Source: Mycolicibacterium sp. CBMA 234 (GTDB lineage Bacteria > Actinomycetota > Actinomycetes > Mycobacteriales > Mycobacteriaceae). From it: DNA of 64,000 nt. The translations under genes were made by a program, and so were the position numbers. Shown here piece after piece: positions 1 through 9,995 of this stretch. Each line of letters opens with the position of its first letter. Position 1 is the first letter of the stretch. The notes beneath the pieces were generated by a model. The model was not told where the DNA came from. It worked only from the letters and a program-made list of their open reading frames with translations, and made no database searches. The DNA is taken from contig NZ_MPKW01000022.1 in assembly GCF_009729415.1 (NCBI RefSeq), forward strand, positions 177,712 to 241,711, written 5' to 3'.

Positions 1-1
1 G

Positions 2-205
2 CTGCCGTGGCAGGCCCCGACGGTGTTCCTGATGCGGCATAGCGGCACCGGCACCTACACCCTGCGGCTGGCTGAGGACGTCTACCCCAACCAGCCCAAC
101 GTCCGCCGCTACCAGGTGGCGCTCGACGCCAAGTTGTTCGATAGCAAGCACTGGCAAGTCACCGATATCGGCCCGTTTGTGCTGGCCATCCGTAACGGCC
201 ACTAA
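2..205 (+). CDS. aftA: Arabinofuranosyltransferase AftA, C-terminal fragment
   Basis: This is the last 67 codons of a gene that begins before the window; the frame is open from base 2 to the TAA at 203-205. The fragment ends in GPFVLAIRNGH. AftA adds the first arabinofuranose to the galactan chain, using decaprenyl-phosphoarabinose, as an integral membrane GT-C enzyme whose C-terminal part faces the periplasm. The assignment rests mainly on position: in mycobacteria aftA lies directly upstream of embC, and here embC starts 11 bases after the stop. No catalytic motif is visible in this part, so the function is inferred from synteny and general fit of the tail. Confidence 0.8.
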   Translation: MPWQAPTVFLMRHSGTGTYTLRLAEDVYPNQPNVRRYQVALDAKLFDSKHWQVTDIGPFVLAIRNGH

Positions 206-216
206 CATCTAGCCCC

Positions 217-3200
217 GTGGTCGGGGAACCTGAGCTAGAGCGCAATCACCGCACGGCGCGGTGGATCGCGATCGTCGCCGGATTGCTCGGCGCTTTCTTG
301 GCAATAGCGACGCCGCTGTTGCCGGTCACTCAAACGACGGCGCAGCTGAACTGGCCGCAGGCGGGCGTCCTCAAGAGTGTTGACGCGCCGCTGATCGGCT
401 ACGTGGCCACCGACCTCAACATCACGGTGCCGTGTCAGACGGCGGCCGGATTGATGGACCCCGCAGCCCCCGGCAAGACCATGCTGCTGTCCACGGTGCC
501 CAAGCAGGCCCCCAAGGCCGTCGACCGCGGGCTGCTGATCGAACGCGTAGGCGGCGACCTCCTGGTCATCGTGCGCAACACCCCGGTCGTCAGCGCACCG
601 CTGACCCAGGTGCTCAGCCCCGCCTGCCAGGAACTGAAGTTCACCGCGCACGCCGACAAGGTCACCGGCGAGTTCGTCGGCCTGACGCAGGGGCCGACGG
701 ACAAGAACCCCGGCAAGCCGCTCCGTGGAGAGCTCAGCGGCTACGACTTCCGCCCGCAGATCGTCGGCGTGTACACGGACCTGTCCGGCGCGGCACCGTC
801 GGGACTGACGTTCTCGGCCACCATCGATTCGCGCTACAGCACCTCCCCGACCCTGCTGAAGATGCTGGCGATGATCTTCGGCGTCGTGTTGACGATCGTC
901 GCGCTGGGCGCGCTGCACGTGCTGGACCGCGCCGACGGTGTGCGGCACAAGCGGTTCCTGCCGCCGCGCTGGTGGTCGGTGAAGCCGCTGGACGGTCTGG
1001 TGACCGCGACCCTCGTGTGGTGGCACTTCGTCGGCGCCAACACCTCCGACGACGGCTACATCCTGACCATGGCCCGGGTCTCCGAACACGCCGGCTACAT
1101 GGCCAACTACTACCGCTGGTTCGGCACCCCCGAGGCGCCGTTCGGCTGGTACTACGACCTGCTGGCGCTGTGGGCGCACGTCTCCACGTCGAGCGTCTGG
1201 ATGCGCCTGCCAACGCTTCTGATGGCCCTGGCCTGTTGGTGGGTGATCAGCCGCGAAGTGATCCCCCGGCTGGGGCACACCGTCAAGAACAGCCGGGCCG
1301 CGGCCTGGACCGCCGCCGGCATGTTCCTGGCGTTCTGGCTACCGCTGAACAACGGCATCAGGCCTGAGCCGATCATCGCCCTGGGCATGCTGCTGACGTG
1401 GTGCTCGGTGGAGCGGGGCGTGGCCACCAGCCGGCTGTTGCCGGTGGCGATCGCCGTCATCATCGGCGCGCTGACGTTGTTCTCCGGCCCGACGGGCATC
1501 GCCGCGATCGGCGCGCTGCTGGTCGCCGTCGGCCCGCTGAAAACGATTGTGGCGCGGCATACTTCGCGCTTCGGATACCTCGCGCTGCTGGCCCCGATTC
1601 TGGCGGCCGGCACAGTGACGGCGATCCTGATCTTCCGGGACCAGACGCTGGCCGCCGAGATCGACGCCAGCTCGTTCAAGACCACCGTCGGCCCCGCACT
1701 GAGCTGGTTCGACGAGCACATCCGCTACGAGCGGCTGTTCACCACCAGTCCCGACGGCTCGGTGGCGCGCCGGTTCGCGGTGCTGACCCTGCTGCTGGCG
1801 CTGGCCGTGTCGATCGCAATGTCGTTGCGCAAGGGGCGAATTCCGGGCACTGCCGCCGGACCGGCCCGCCGCATCGTCGGCATAACCATCATCTCGTTCC
1901 TGGCCATGATGTTCACCCCCACCAAGTGGACGCACCACTTCGGTGTGTTCGCCGGGTTGGCCGGATCGCTGGGTGCACTGGCCGCCGTTGCGGTCGGCAC
2001 GGTCGCCATGCGGTCGCGCCGCAACCGGGCGATGTTCGCCGCGGCCGTGCTGTTCGTCATGGCACTGTCGTTCGCCACGGTGAACGGCTGGTGGTACGTC
2101 TCGAACTTCGGGGTGCCGTGGTCAAATCAGTTCCCCGCGTGGCACTTCGGCTTCACGACGTTCCTGCTCGGCCTGTCGGTGCTGACGTTGCTGTGGGCGG
2201 CCTGGCTGCACTTCTACGACAAGGATCCGGAGAGACGCGTCAGTCGCCGGATTCCTCAGGCGCCCTTGGCAATTGCGTCATGGGTCGTGGTGTTCTTCGA
2301 GGTGCTGTCCTTGACCCTCGGCATGACGCAACAGTGGCCCGCGTGGTCGGTGGGCAAGTCCAACCTGGACGCGCTCACCGGCAAGACCTGCGGCCTGGCC
2401 GACGACGTCATGGTCGAGCAGGACCCCAACGCCAGCCTCCTGGTGCCCCTCACCGGGACAGTCGGTGACGCGTTGGGCGCCGGCGGCGCAGAAGGCTTCA
2501 CCCCCAACGGAATTCCCGCAGACGTGTCCGCGGACCCGGTGATGGAACCGCCGGGCGGCACCAACTTCGCCGACAACGACGGCGGCGTCGTCACCGGCGC
2601 CGAGCCGGGTACAGAGGGCGGCACCACTGCTGGGACCGGCGTCAACGGCTCTCGGGCCAAGCTCCCCTACAACCTGGATCCGGCCCGCACCCCGGTGCTG
2701 GGCAGCTGGCGGGCCGGCATTCAGATCCCGTCGCACATGCGCTCGGGCTGGTACCGGCTGCCACCGCGCGATCAGGCCGGACCGCTGCTCGTGGTCGCCG
2801 CCGCGGGCCGCTTCGACCAGGGCGAGGTCCGGGTCGAGTACGCCACCGACAGTCAGGCCGCTGCCGGCCAGATCGGCGGCGCAGTCGGATTCGCCGATGT
2901 CGGTGCGGCACCGGCCTGGCGCAACTTGCGCGCCCCGATGGCTGCCATCCCGCGCGACGCCACGGTCATCCGCATCGTCGCCACCGACAACGACCTGGCG
3001 CCGCAGCACTGGATCGCCGTGACCCCGCCGCGCATCCCGAAGCTGCACACCCTGCAGGAAGTCGTGGGCTCCACGGACCCGGTGATGCTGGACTGGCTGG
3101 TCGGCCTGGCCTTCCCGTGCCAGCGCCCGTTCGGCCACAACGACGGCGTCACCGAGGTGCCCAAGTGGCGCATCCTGCCGGACCGGTTCGGCGCCGAAGC

Positions 3201-3426
3201 CAACTCGCCGGTCATGGATTACCTGGGTGGCGGCCCGCTCGGCATCACCGAGCTGCTGTTCAAAGCCACCCCGGTGCCGACGTATCTGAAGGACGACTGG
3301 TTCCGGGACTGGGGTTCGCTGCAGCAATTCACCCAGTACTACCCGGAGGCCCAGCCGGCCGTGATCGACCTCGGGAAGGCCACCCGCAGTGGGTGGTGGG
3401 CCCCGGCGCCGCTGCGGCATTCGTAG
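217..3426 (+). CDS. embC: Arabinosyltransferase EmbC
   Basis: EmbC is a polytopic GT-C glycosyltransferase that extends the arabinan of lipoarabinomannan from decaprenyl-phosphoarabinose. The 1069-residue protein has the Emb plan: a first membrane helix near residue 15-35 (ATPLLPVTQTTAQLNWPQ follows it), a periplasmic domain, a block of many membrane helices from about 210 to 700, and a large C-terminal periplasmic domain with carbohydrate-binding character. The GT-C acidic pair is in TSDDGYILTMARV (D278-D279). The start is GTG at 217, preceded by a TAACAT hexamer (203-208) that overlaps the aftA stop and could drive a leaderless message. It is first of three paralogs; assignment as EmbC rather than EmbA/B relies on being next to aftA. 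Confidence 0.95.
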   Translation: MVGEPELERNHRTARWIAIVAGLLGAFLAIATPLLPVTQTTAQLNWPQAGVLKSVDAPLIGYVATDLNITVPCQTAAGLMDPAAPGKTMLLSTVPKQAPKAVDRGLLIERVGGDLLVIVRNTPVVSAPLTQVLSPACQELKFTAHADKVTGEFVGLTQGPTDKNPGKPLRGELSGYDFRPQIVGVYTDLSGAAPSGLTFSATIDSRYSTSPTLLKMLAMIFGVVLTIVALGALHVLDRADGVRHKRFLPPRWWSVKPLDGLVTATLVWWHFVGANTSDDGYILTMARVSEHAGYMANYYRWFGTPEAPFGWYYDLLALWAHVSTSSVWMRLPTLLMALACWWVISREVIPRLGHTVKNSRAAAWTAAGMFLAFWLPLNNGIRPEPIIALGMLLTWCSVERGVATSRLLPVAIAVIIGALTLFSGPTGIAAIGALLVAVGPLKTIVARHTSRFGYLALLAPILAAGTVTAILIFRDQTLAAEIDASSFKTTVGPALSWFDEHIRYERLFTTSPDGSVARRFAVLTLLLALAVSIAMSLRKGRIPGTAAGPARRIVGITIISFLAMMFTPTKWTHHFGVFAGLAGSLGALAAVAVGTVAMRSRRNRAMFAAAVLFVMALSFATVNGWWYVSNFGVPWSNQFPAWHFGFTTFLLGLSVLTLLWAAWLHFYDKDPERRVSRRIPQAPLAIASWVVVFFEVLSLTLGMTQQWPAWSVGKSNLDALTGKTCGLADDVMVEQDPNASLLVPLTGTVGDALGAGGAEGFTPNGIPADVSADPVMEPPGGTNFADNDGGVVTGAEPGTEGGTTAGTGVNGSRAKLPYNLDPARTPVLGSWRAGIQIPSHMRSGWYRLPPRDQAGPLLVVAAAGRFDQGEVRVEYATDSQAAAGQIGGAVGFADVGAAPAWRNLRAPMAAIPRDATVIRIVATDNDLAPQHWIAVTPPRIPKLHTLQEVVGSTDPVMLDWLVGLAFPCQRPFGHNDGVTEVPKWRILPDRFGAEANSPVMDYLGGGPLGITELLFKATPVPTYLKDDWFRDWGSLQQFTQYYPEAQPAVIDLGKATRSGWWAPAPLRHS

Positions 3427-3524
3427 TCGCAGCGGCCGGACTACCACCGCCAGGCAAGGTCACTTTCCGGCTATCTACCTCGACATTCCCCGTCAGTGCG
3501 CTAGGACACACACGCACGTCGCCT

Positions 3525-3530
3525 AGTGTT
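3525..3530 (+). promoter_or_regulatory. Candidate -10 element for embA
   Basis: TAGTGT fits the TAnnnT mycobacterial -10 pattern and ends 7 bases before the GTG at 3538, the spacing expected if transcription starts at or next to that codon. That would make the embA message leaderless. No clear -35 was seen. The 99-base embC-embA gap otherwise contains no gene; in M. tuberculosis the corresponding gap is where ethambutol-linked promoter changes occur. Confidence 0.4.
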
Positions 3531-3537
3531 TAGCCTC

Positions 3538-6500
3538 GTGTCTGCCAGGACTGCCCGTCTCGTCGCGATCATCGCGGGCCTTGCGGGTCTGCTGCTTTGC
3601 GCGCTGACCCCACTGCTGCCCGTCAAGCAGACCACCGCAACGGTGCTGTGGCCCCAAGCCACCGGCCCGGGTGGTCTGATCTCCGATGTCACCGCCCCAC
3701 TCGTGTCCGGTGCGCCGCTGGCGCTGGATGTCTCCATCCCGTGCCAAGCGATTGCCACCCTGCCGGCCGCGGGCGGTCTGGTGTTCTCCACCATCCCGCC
3801 CGACGGCATCGACGCCAGCCGCAACGGCCTGTTCGTCCGGGCCAACGCCACCGACGTCGTCGTCGCGTTCCGGGACACCGTGGCTGCCGTCGCCAAGCGC
3901 GCCGACATCGCCGCCGCGAAGTGCAGCGGCCTGCACCTGTGGGCCAATAACGGTGGCGTCGGCGCCGACTTCATGGGCCTGCCGGGCGCCTCGGGCACCG
4001 GAAGCGTGGAGAAGAAGCCTCAGGTGGCAGGCGTCTTCACCGAGCTCAAAGTTCCTGCGCAGCCAGGTCTGTCCGCGCGGATCGATATCGACACCCGGTT
4101 CATCGTCGTCCCTACGTTCCTGAAGTCGGCCGCGATGGCGCTGGGTGTGCTGCTGACGCTGGTCTCTATCGTCGCGCTGGCATTGCTGGACCGGATGGAC
4201 GGCCGCCGGGTGCACGACGGGTGGCAGCGCTTCTGGAAGGTCAGCCGCTGGCATTGGCTGGCAGACATCGCGGTGTTCACCGGCCTGATCGGCTGGCATC
4301 TGATCGGCGCCATCTCCTCTGATGACGGCTACAACCTGACCATCGCCCGCGTCTCCAGTCAGGCCGGCTACGTCGCCAACTACTACCGCTACTTCGGCAC
4401 GTCCGAAGCGCCGTTCGACTGGTACCAATCGGTGCTCGCGCACCTGTCGGCAATCAGCACCGACGGCGTGTGGATGCGCCTGCCCGCACTGCTCGCCGGT
4501 ATGGCTACCTGGACGCTGCTGTCGCGCTGGGTGTTGCCGCGGCTCGGCCCCGGCGCTCGCGGAGTCTCGGCCAACGCCATCGCGGTATGGACCGCAGCGG
4601 CAGTGTTCCTGGCCGCCTGGTACCCGTTCAACAACGGCTTGCGCCCCGAGCCGCTGATCGCCTTCGGCGTCATCGCGACCTGGGTGCTCATCGAATACGC
4701 CATCGCGACCCGACGGCTGGCCCCGGCGGCCGTCGCGATCATCGTGGCGGCGTTCACCGCGACGACCGCACCGCAGGGCCTGATTGCGCTGGCCCCGCTG
4801 CTGATCGGCGCCCGCGCGCTGGTCCGGACGGTGCGCAGCCGTCGGGCCGGTTCCGGCCTGCTGGCGCCGATCGCCACCCTGGCCGCGTCGGCGTCGCTGA
4901 TCCTGACAGTGATCTTCCGGGACCAGACCCTGGCCACGGTCGCCGAGTCGGCGCGCATCAAGTACACCGTCGGCCCGACCATCTCGTGGTACCAGGAATT
5001 CCTGCGCTACTACTTCCTCACAGTCGAGGACAGCGTCGACAGCTCCATGACCCGCCGGTTCTCCGTCCTGATCCTGCTGCTGTGTGTGTTCGCCGCCCTG
5101 ACGCTGCTGCTGCGCAAGGGCCGGGTGCCGGGCCTGGCCAGCGGACCGGTGTGGCGTCTGCTCGGCAGCACCATGCTCGGGCTCCTGCTGCTGCATTTCA
5201 CCCCGACCAAATGGGCCGTGCAGTTCGGCGCGTTCGCCGGGCTGTCGGGTGCGTTCGGCGCGCTGATCGCCTTCGCATTCGCGACGGTCGGGCTGCACAG
5301 CCGACGGAACCTCGCGCTGTACGTGACCGCGCTGATGTTCGTACTGGCCTGGGCGACGTCCGGAATCAACGGCTGGTTCTACGTCGGCAACTACGGCGTG
5401 CCGTGGTTCGACCGCCAGCCGGTGCTCGCCGGCCATCCGGTGACCTCAATGTTCCTGGTGCTGGCGATCATCTCCGCGCTGCTGGCCGGCTGGCTGCACT
5501 TCCGCATTGACTACGCCGGCCATACCGAGGTCGCCGAGACCCGGCGCAACCGGGCACTGGCGTCGACGCCGCTGCTCATCGTCGCGATCATCATGGTCGT
5601 GCTCGAGGTCGGCTCGATGGCCAAGGGCTTTGTGCAGCGCTACCCGCAGTACACGACCGCACGGGCCAACCTTGACGCCCTGGCCTCGGGTCTGTCTGAC
5701 AAAAGTTGCGCCATGGCCGACGACGTGCTGGTCGAGGCCGACACCAACGCCGGCATGCTGCAGCCCGTCCCCGGCCAGACCTGGGGCAAGTACGGCCCGC
5801 TGGGCGGCGAGAACCCGGTCGGCTTCACGCCGAACGGCGTTAGCGACTCGCTGGCCCCGCCGCACCCCGTCGTCGCAAACCCGGGCACCGTGAACTCGGA
5901 TGGTTCGCCCAACAAGCCCAACGTCGGCATCGCTTTCGCGGCCGGCACCGGCGGCGGCTACGGCCCGACGGGCGTCAACGGCTCCAGCGTCTACCTGCCG
6001 TTCGGCCTTGACCCGGCCCGCACCCCGGTGCTCGGCAGTTACAAGGAGAACAGCGTCGCAGCCAAGGCCACGTCGGCCTGGTACCAGCTGCCGGCGCGCA
6101 CCGCGGACCGGCCGCTCGTCACCGTCGCGGCCGCCGGCGCCATCTGGTACTACGACGAAGAGCACGAGTTCCACTACGGCCAGTCGCTCAAGCTGCAGTG
6201 GGGTGTGCACCGGCCAGACGGCAGCTACCAGGCCCTCGGCGAGGTTCAGCCCATCGACACCTTCGCCCAATACGCCTGGCGCAACCTGCGATTCCCGCTG
6301 AAGTGGGCACCGCCGGAGGCCAACGTGGCCCGCATCGTGGCTGACGATCCGAACCTGTCCGAGGACCAGTGGTTCGGCTTCACCCCGCCGCGGGTGCCGA
6401 CGCTGCAGACCGCGCAGCAGCTCCTCGGGTCGCAGACGCCGATCCTCATGGATATCGCCACGGCCGCGAACTTCCCATGCCAGCGCCCGTTCTCCGAGCA

Positions 6501-6798
6501 TCTCGGCGTGGCGGAGCTGCCGCAGTACCGCATCCTGCCCAACACCAAGCAGGTCGTGGTGTCGTCGAACATGTGGCAGTCCGCGCAGAAGGGTGGCCCC
6601 TTCCTGTTCATCCAGGCACTGCTGCGGACGTCGACCATCCCGACCTACCTGCGCAACGACTGGTACCGGGACTGGGGCTCGATCGAGCGCTACGACCCGG
6701 TGGTGCCGCCTCAGCAGGCGCCGCCCGCAGTGATTGACCAAGGCACCATGACCGTCAACGGTTGGAGCCGCCGTGGCCCGATCCGGGCCCTGCCATGA
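3538..6798 (+). CDS. embA: Arabinosyltransferase EmbA
   Basis: EmbA pairs with EmbB to form the arabinosyltransferase that builds the branched non-reducing end of arabinogalactan. The architecture matches its neighbours: N-terminal helix followed by LTPLLPVKQTTATVLWPQ, a multi-helix core, and a C-terminal periplasmic domain ending in a Y-R-D-W-G-S signature. The acidic pair is in SSDDGYNLTIARV (Asp codons 4321-4326). An upstream GTG at 3526 is in frame, but a -10-like hexamer at 3525-3530 overlaps it, so GTG 3538 (MSARTARLVAII) is preferred as a leaderless start. The stop TGA overlaps the embB ATG as ATGA, which implies translational coupling. Confidence 0.94.
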   Translation: MSARTARLVAIIAGLAGLLLCALTPLLPVKQTTATVLWPQATGPGGLISDVTAPLVSGAPLALDVSIPCQAIATLPAAGGLVFSTIPPDGIDASRNGLFVRANATDVVVAFRDTVAAVAKRADIAAAKCSGLHLWANNGGVGADFMGLPGASGTGSVEKKPQVAGVFTELKVPAQPGLSARIDIDTRFIVVPTFLKSAAMALGVLLTLVSIVALALLDRMDGRRVHDGWQRFWKVSRWHWLADIAVFTGLIGWHLIGAISSDDGYNLTIARVSSQAGYVANYYRYFGTSEAPFDWYQSVLAHLSAISTDGVWMRLPALLAGMATWTLLSRWVLPRLGPGARGVSANAIAVWTAAAVFLAAWYPFNNGLRPEPLIAFGVIATWVLIEYAIATRRLAPAAVAIIVAAFTATTAPQGLIALAPLLIGARALVRTVRSRRAGSGLLAPIATLAASASLILTVIFRDQTLATVAESARIKYTVGPTISWYQEFLRYYFLTVEDSVDSSMTRRFSVLILLLCVFAALTLLLRKGRVPGLASGPVWRLLGSTMLGLLLLHFTPTKWAVQFGAFAGLSGAFGALIAFAFATVGLHSRRNLALYVTALMFVLAWATSGINGWFYVGNYGVPWFDRQPVLAGHPVTSMFLVLAIISALLAGWLHFRIDYAGHTEVAETRRNRALASTPLLIVAIIMVVLEVGSMAKGFVQRYPQYTTARANLDALASGLSDKSCAMADDVLVEADTNAGMLQPVPGQTWGKYGPLGGENPVGFTPNGVSDSLAPPHPVVANPGTVNSDGSPNKPNVGIAFAAGTGGGYGPTGVNGSSVYLPFGLDPARTPVLGSYKENSVAAKATSAWYQLPARTADRPLVTVAAAGAIWYYDEEHEFHYGQSLKLQWGVHRPDGSYQALGEVQPIDTFAQYAWRNLRFPLKWAPPEANVARIVADDPNLSEDQWFGFTPPRVPTLQTAQQLLGSQTPILMDIATAANFPCQRPFSEHLGVAELPQYRILPNTKQVVVSSNMWQSAQKGGPFLFIQALLRTSTIPTYLRNDWYRDWGSIERYDPVVPPQQAPPAVIDQGTMTVNGWSRRGPIRALP

Positions 6799-9700
6799 CC
6801 GGGACGGGAATGAACGCTCAGCAAGTGAAGGTCACCCGTTGGGTGGCCATGGTGGCGGGTCTGATCGGCTTTGTGCTGTCAGCGCTGACGCCGCTGCTGC
6901 CGGTGGTGCAGACAACCGCACAGTTGAATTGGCCGCAGCAGGGCCAGTTCAACAATGTGACCGCGCCACTGATTTCGCAGACCCCGGTCTCACTGAAGGC
7001 GACCATCCCGTGCGAGGCGCTGCGGACGCTGCCGCCGTCGGGTGGGCTGGTGTTCGGCACCGTGCCCAAGGACGGCAAGCAAGCCGCGCTCAACGGATTG
7101 CTGGTCAACGTATCCAGCACCCGGGTCGACATCACCGACCGCAACGTGGTGATCGCCAGCGTGCCGCGACTGAAAGTCATTGGCACACCCGGTTGTTCGC
7201 ACATCGAGATCATCTCCGACAAGAACGGGACCTTCGCGACGTTCGTCGGGCTGACGGGCACCGACGGCAAGGAACTGCGGACCGGTTTCCCTGACCCGAA
7301 CCTGCGGCCGACCGTCGTCGGCATCTTCACCGACCTGAAGGGCGCTGCACCGCAAGGCCTTTCGGTGTCGGCGACCATCGACACCCGGTTCATCAACCGG
7401 CCCACCATCCTGAAGTACACCGCCATGTTCGGCGGCATCGCGGCGACGATCGTTGCGCTGCTGGCACTCTGGCGACTGGACAGGCTGGACGGGCGCCGCA
7501 TGCAGCGCCTGATCCCCAGCCGCTGGCGGACCTTCAACCTGGTTGACGGCGTAGTGGTCGGCGGGTTCCTGCTGTGGCATGTGTTGGGCGCCGGGTCATC
7601 TGACGACGGCTACATCTTGGGCATGGCGCGCGTCGCCCCGCACGCGCAGTACATGGTCAACTACTTCCGCTGGTTCGGCAGCCCTGAGGACCCGTTCGGC
7701 TGGTACTACAACGTGCTGGCGCTGATGACCCACGTCAGCGACGCCAGTATCTGGATGCGCCTGCCGGACTTGGTTTGTGCCCTGGTCTGCTGGCTGCTGC
7801 TGTCGCGTGAAGTGCTGCCCCGGCTCGGACCTGCGGTGGCGGGCAGTCGCGCTGCCATGTGGGCCGCGGGCCTGACGCTGATGGCCGCGTGGATGCCGTT
7901 CGACAACGGTCTGCGCCCCGAAGGCCAGATCGCCACCGGCGCGCTGATCACCTACGTGCTCATCGAGCGCGCCATCGGCACCAGCCGCCTGACCCCGGCC
8001 GCCCTGGCGATCATCAGCGCAGCCTTCACCCTGGGCATTCAGCCGACCGGCCTGATCGCCGTGGCGGCCCTGCTGGCCGGTGGTCGTCCGATCCTGCGGA
8101 TTCTGGCCAAGCGGCGCCGCGAGGTCGGCACCTGGCCGCTGCTGCTGCCGCTGTTGGCGGCCGGCTTCGTCATCCTGACCGTGGTTTTCGTCAACCAGAC
8201 CGCGGCGGGGGTGTTGGAGGCCACCAGGATTCGCACCGCGATCGGACCCAGCCAGGCCTGGTACACCGAGAATCTGCGGTACTACTACCTGTTCCTGCCG
8301 ACGGTCGACGGCTCGATGACGCGGCGCTTCGGCTTCCTGCTGACCGCGCTGAGCCTGTTCACCTCGATGTTCATGATCTTGCGGCGCAAGCGAATTCCGG
8401 GCGTCGCACGAGGCCCGGTATGGCGCCTGATGGGCATCATCTTCGCCACCATGTTCTGCCTGATGTTCACTCCGACCAAGTGGGTGCACCACTTCGGCCT
8501 GTTCGCGGCCGTGGGCGCCGCCATGGCGGCCGTGGCCACCGTGCTGGTGTCGCGGTCGGTGCTGAAGTCGCCGCGCAACCGCATGGCCGTCACTGCGGCG
8601 GTGCTGTTCCTGCTGGCGCTCGTTTCGGCCACCACCAACGGATGGTGGTACGTGTCGAGCTACGGCGTGCCGTTCAACAACGACATGGTCGCCGTCGGCG
8701 GAATCAAGCTCAGCACAATCTTTTTGGTGCTGTTCGTGATCACAGCGCTATGGGCGTTCTGGCTGCACTTCAACAGTGACCGCCCTGAAGGCCGGCTCAC
8801 CCGGCTGGTCACCGCGGCGCCGATCCCGCTGGCCGCCGCGTTCATGGTGATCGTGTGTGTGGCGTCGATGGCCATCGGCGCATTCCGCGAGTACCCGACG
8901 TACTCGAACCTCGCGAGCAACGTGCGGGCCCTGGGCGGCGGCTGCGGGCTGGCCGACAACGTGCTGGTCGAACCCGACTCCAACGCCGGCTTCCTGACCC
9001 CGCAGCCCGGCGACTACGGGCCACTGGGTGCACTGGGCGGCGTCAACCCGGTCGGTTTCACACCGAACGGCGTACCGGATCACACTGTCGCCGAAGCGAT
9101 TCGGCTTGATTTCCCGGTGTCAGGCACCGACTCGGACTGGGACGCCGACGTCAAGCTCAAGACCCCGGGCATCAACGGTTCCCAGGTGCCGCTGCCCTAC
9201 GGCCTGGACCCCGCGCGGGTGCCGGTCGCGGGGACCTACACCACCGGCCCGCACTCGCAGGCCAAGCTGACCTCGGCCTGGTATGGCCTGCCCGCCGTCG
9301 ACGCCGCGCATCCGCTGGTGGTCGTCACCGCAGCCGGCACCATCACCGGAAACAGCTCGCTCAAGGGGCACACCGAGGGGCAGACCATCGAGCTCGAATA
9401 CGGCCGCACCGGCCCCGACGGCCATCCCGTCGCCGGTGGGCGGTTGGTGCCGTACGACCTGGGCCCGACACCATCGTGGCGCAACCTGCGGTTCGACCGT
9501 CGCCAGATTCCGGCCGACGCCACATACGTTCGCGTTGTGGCAGTGAACCTTTCGCTCAACGAAGGCGACTGGATCGCTGTTACTCCCCCGCGCGTGCCCG
9601 AGCTCAAGAGCATCCAGCAGTACGTCGGCACCACGCAGCCCGTGCTGATGGACTGGGCCGTCGGTCTGGCGTTCCCGTGCCAGCAGCCGATGCTGGTGCG

Positions 9701-9989
9701 CAACGGCGTGACCGAGGTGCCGAAGTTCCGCATCACGCCGGACTACACCGCCAAGAAGCAGGACACCGACACCTGGCAGGACGGCATCAACGGTGGTCTG
9801 CTGGGCATCACCGATGTGCTGCTGAAGGCGCACGTGATGTCGACGTACCTGTCCGACGACTGGGGCCGGGACTGGGGCTCGCTACGCCAGTTCACGACCG
9901 TCGCCGACGCGACGCCGGCGCGACTGGACCTGGGCACGGCCGTGCACAGCGGGTTCTGGTCTCCGGGGCAGATGCGGATCAAGCCCTAG
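6795..9989 (+). CDS. embB: Arabinosyltransferase EmbB (ethambutol target)
   Basis: EmbB is the main ethambutol target and works with EmbA on arabinogalactan arabinan. The catalytic Asp pair is D270-D271 in SSDDGYILGMARV, and the Met of that motif (M277 with this start) corresponds by motif to M306 of M. tuberculosis. The region continues as NYFRWFGSPEDPFGWYYN, typical of EmbB. The reading frame is open upstream to a TTG at 6762, but ATG 6795 is chosen because it overlaps the embA stop as ATGA and gives MTGTGMNAQQVKVTRW before the first helix. Length is 1064 residues. The motif has Ile-Leu before GlyMet, unlike the Gln-Met pair that I recall in intrinsically resistant species. Confidence 0.96.
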   Translation: MTGTGMNAQQVKVTRWVAMVAGLIGFVLSALTPLLPVVQTTAQLNWPQQGQFNNVTAPLISQTPVSLKATIPCEALRTLPPSGGLVFGTVPKDGKQAALNGLLVNVSSTRVDITDRNVVIASVPRLKVIGTPGCSHIEIISDKNGTFATFVGLTGTDGKELRTGFPDPNLRPTVVGIFTDLKGAAPQGLSVSATIDTRFINRPTILKYTAMFGGIAATIVALLALWRLDRLDGRRMQRLIPSRWRTFNLVDGVVVGGFLLWHVLGAGSSDDGYILGMARVAPHAQYMVNYFRWFGSPEDPFGWYYNVLALMTHVSDASIWMRLPDLVCALVCWLLLSREVLPRLGPAVAGSRAAMWAAGLTLMAAWMPFDNGLRPEGQIATGALITYVLIERAIGTSRLTPAALAIISAAFTLGIQPTGLIAVAALLAGGRPILRILAKRRREVGTWPLLLPLLAAGFVILTVVFVNQTAAGVLEATRIRTAIGPSQAWYTENLRYYYLFLPTVDGSMTRRFGFLLTALSLFTSMFMILRRKRIPGVARGPVWRLMGIIFATMFCLMFTPTKWVHHFGLFAAVGAAMAAVATVLVSRSVLKSPRNRMAVTAAVLFLLALVSATTNGWWYVSSYGVPFNNDMVAVGGIKLSTIFLVLFVITALWAFWLHFNSDRPEGRLTRLVTAAPIPLAAAFMVIVCVASMAIGAFREYPTYSNLASNVRALGGGCGLADNVLVEPDSNAGFLTPQPGDYGPLGALGGVNPVGFTPNGVPDHTVAEAIRLDFPVSGTDSDWDADVKLKTPGINGSQVPLPYGLDPARVPVAGTYTTGPHSQAKLTSAWYGLPAVDAAHPLVVVTAAGTITGNSSLKGHTEGQTIELEYGRTGPDGHPVAGGRLVPYDLGPTPSWRNLRFDRRQIPADATYVRVVAVNLSLNEGDWIAVTPPRVPELKSIQQYVGTTQPVLMDWAVGLAFPCQQPMLVRNGVTEVPKFRITPDYTAKKQDTDTWQDGINGGLLGITDVLLKAHVMSTYLSDDWGRDWGSLRQFTTVADATPARLDLGTAVHSGFWSPGQMRIKP

Positions 9990-9995
9990 TTCGCT

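Noticed and set aside
3523..5436. 637-codon open frame on the minus strand antisense to embA
   Set aside because: Very high Arg/Gln/Asp/Gly content with no domain, no ribosome site, and the sense strand has a certain gene; such frames are normal in GC-rich DNA.
6762..6794. Longer embB starting at TTG 6762
   Set aside because: The extra 11 residues overlap embA and include Pro-rich sequence; the ATGA overlap at 6795 is a much better coupling signal.
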